Shown in pieces: positions 6,508 to 7,384 of a stretch of 7,384 nucleotides of DNA (position 1 is the stretch's first letter; each line of letters opens with the position of its first letter). The stretch is from an uncultured Clostridia bacterium. GTDB lineage: Bacteria; Bacillota; Clostridia; TANB77; UBA1234. Below the pieces are notes generated by a model. It had not been told where the DNA came from. It searched no databases and saw only the letters and a list, made by a program, of their open reading frames with translations. The position numbers and the translations under genes were made by a program. The stretch covers positions 1 through 7,384 of the forward strand of contig CANQLS010000075.1 in assembly GCA_947624765.1 (NCBI GenBank), read 5' to 3'.

Positions 6508-7384
6508 ATGGCTAAAAGAATTTTTTGTTAACGTATTTGTACAATTATTTCACGCCATAACTTACGTCGTTGTCGTAAATGCTGGGTTATCAGCTTTTAT
6601 AGCTAATGACAACTGGTTTTATTTAGTACTTGCAACTTCTTTCTTATTTCAAGGTGAAGCAATATTGAGAAAGATATTTAATGTAACTTCTGTTGCTGGA
6701 ACTGTAAAAGATTTAGGTGCTAGTGGAATGGTTGCCTATGGTATGGCAAGGAACTTATTAGGAAAGATAAAGAAAAAAGATAAAGATAAGGATAAAGATG
6801 AGGATGAGAAAGACAATGAAGATGATAGCGAGGATAAAGATGAAGACGATGAAAATAATAATATTTCTGCTACTCCTTCATTAAATAAGCCATACGTATC
6901 ACAAGGAGCAATGCAGAATAAGCAAGCAATGAATAATAATGCTAACCAGCTATCACAAGCACAACAATTAATAAATCCAAGCTTAGCATATTTATCTAAT
7001 GCACAACAGGTAGTTAATAATATGGCAAATAAAAAGCGAACAGGACTTAGTAGAAGAATCACGGGACACGTTGTAAATACTGTTGGTGGTACGCTGGGTG
7101 GAATTATAGGTTCTACTTATGGTTTAGCTATGGGTAGCCCTGAAAAGGCTCTTGGATATGGATTAGGTGGCGTTATTGCTGGAAAGAAGGTGGCTTCATT
7201 CTTTGTAACAAAACCAATTGTAGGAGTAGCTAATACATATGCTGGCGTAAGGATGAAACGAGCAATTCGTGAAGGTAAATTAGATGATAAATTTAAAGAG
7301 GCAGGCTTAGATTTAAATAGTTTAGAGAAAGAAACTGCTGACTTAATTAGAGAGGCACTAGCAAAGCAATCAAGTGCTGCAATG
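6464..7384 (+). CDS. VirB6-like membrane protein 2, C-terminal part in the +1 frame (runs off the window)
   Basis: An open frame of about 300 codons with no stop to the window edge and no in-frame start codon near its beginning (a TAG at 6461-6463 closes it upstream), so it must be joined to the preceding gene. Its first conserved stretch, GAFGRWLKEFFVNVFVQLFHAITYVVV in composition (6494 onward), aligns with residues 330-357 of the upstream paralogue, and FLFQGEAILRKIF aligns with that protein's FIFQGEKVVRKIM. After the last helix comes a tail absent from the paralogue: a Lys/Asp/Glu tract (about 6770-6853), an Asn/Gln/Ala-rich linker (6854-7030), and a Gly-rich hydrophobic region (about 7064-7215) followed by a charged helix-like segment. 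The 3' end is outside the window. Codon choice (AGA, GGA, TTA) matches the neighbours, so the frame looks genuinely coding. Confidence 0.75.
   Translation, partial: MKCGGGITRTGAFGRWLKEFFVNVFVQLFHAITYVVVVNAGLSAFIANDNWFYLVLATSFLFQGEAILRKIFNVTSVAGTVKDLGASGMVAYGMARNLLGKIKKKDKDKDKDEDEKDNEDDSEDKDEDDENNNISATPSLNKPYVSQGAMQNKQAMNNNANQLSQAQQLINPSLAYLSNAQQVVNNMANKKRTGLSRRITGHVVNTVGGTLGGIIGSTYGLAMGSPEKALGYGLGGVIAGKKVASFFVTKPIVGVANTYAGVRMKRAIREGKLDDKFKEAGLDLNSLEKETADLIREALAKQSSAAM
6779..6853 (+). repeat. Imperfect GATAAA/GATGAG hexanucleotide repeat coding a Lys/Asp/Glu tract
   Basis: A run of GAT codons alternating with AAA, AAG or GAG (first five units GATAAA, GATAAG, GATAAA, GATGAG, GATGAG), decaying into mixed acidic codons. 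It encodes a highly charged, probably disordered cytoplasmic linker right after the last membrane helix of the second VirB6-like protein. Confidence 0.7.

Noticed and set aside
6508..6531. Restart of translation at ATG 6508 right after the TAG, using GGAGGAGG as ribosome binding site
   Set aside because: This ATG is in the zero frame and meets TAA after seven codons, and it does not lead into the conserved +1 frame.
6773..6779. AAAAAAG as a -1 slippery heptamer
   Set aside because: In the coding frame here it is read AAA-AAA-Gxx, not A-AAA-AAG, so the phase is wrong for canonical -1 slippage, and the frame is open on both sides.
1..7384. Alternative genetic code, CRISPR array, tRNA or rRNA, insertion sequence
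   Set aside because: Stops behave as in the standard bacterial code with Trp as TGG and no in-frame TGA in the genes; no spaced repeats, cloverleaf, rRNA motifs, transposase or terminal inverted repeats were seen.

Overview
The window is an AT-rich stretch (about one third G+C by eye) with five tightly packed genes, all on the + strand. Every gene has a strong AGGAGG-type ribosome binding site, and all four complete genes end in TAA. This style, and the protein families, point to a low-GC Gram-positive bacterium of the Bacillota (Clostridia or Bacilli-like); the genus cannot be told. The genes encode the inner-membrane core of a Gram-positive-type conjugative type IV secretion system (T4SS), so the window is most likely the middle of an integrative and conjugative element or a conjugative plasmid. 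No relaxase, coupling protein (VirD4/TcpA), VirB8-like protein, cell-wall hydrolase, integrase or oriT is visible here; they would have to lie outside.

Layout: 1-89 is a short leader with a possible -10 box and the first ribosome binding site. 90-452 is a small two-helix membrane protein of PrgI/VirB3-like type. 471-1727 is a membrane-anchored protein resembling only the N-terminal domain of VirB4 (TraC-like), with no ATPase domain. 1756-3738 is the full VirB4-type ATPase with clear Walker A and B motifs. 3765-5060 is a polytopic VirB6-like channel protein with a signal peptide. 5104 to the right edge is a second VirB6-like protein, with a TTG start, a signal peptide, a larger extracytoplasmic domain and a long tail holding a Lys/Asp/Glu tract and a Gly-rich region. 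Intergenic gaps are 18 to about 43 bases and no terminator is seen between genes, so this reads as one operon.

How the parts would work together (known from T4SS biology, applied here by inference): VirB3-like and VirB4 proteins form the energising base, VirB6-like proteins form the membrane channel, and the extra TraC-like protein would be a second, membrane-tethered copy of the VirB4 N-terminal module.

The most notable anomaly is in the second VirB6-like gene. Its frame closes at 6507 inside a region that is conserved in its upstream paralogue, while the conserved remainder continues without a stop in the +1 frame to the window edge. The two frames overlap at a GGAGGAGG tract (CGG-AGG-AGG codons). 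This may be a sequencing error, a recent inactivating mutation, or a programmed +1 frameshift; the sequence alone cannot decide.
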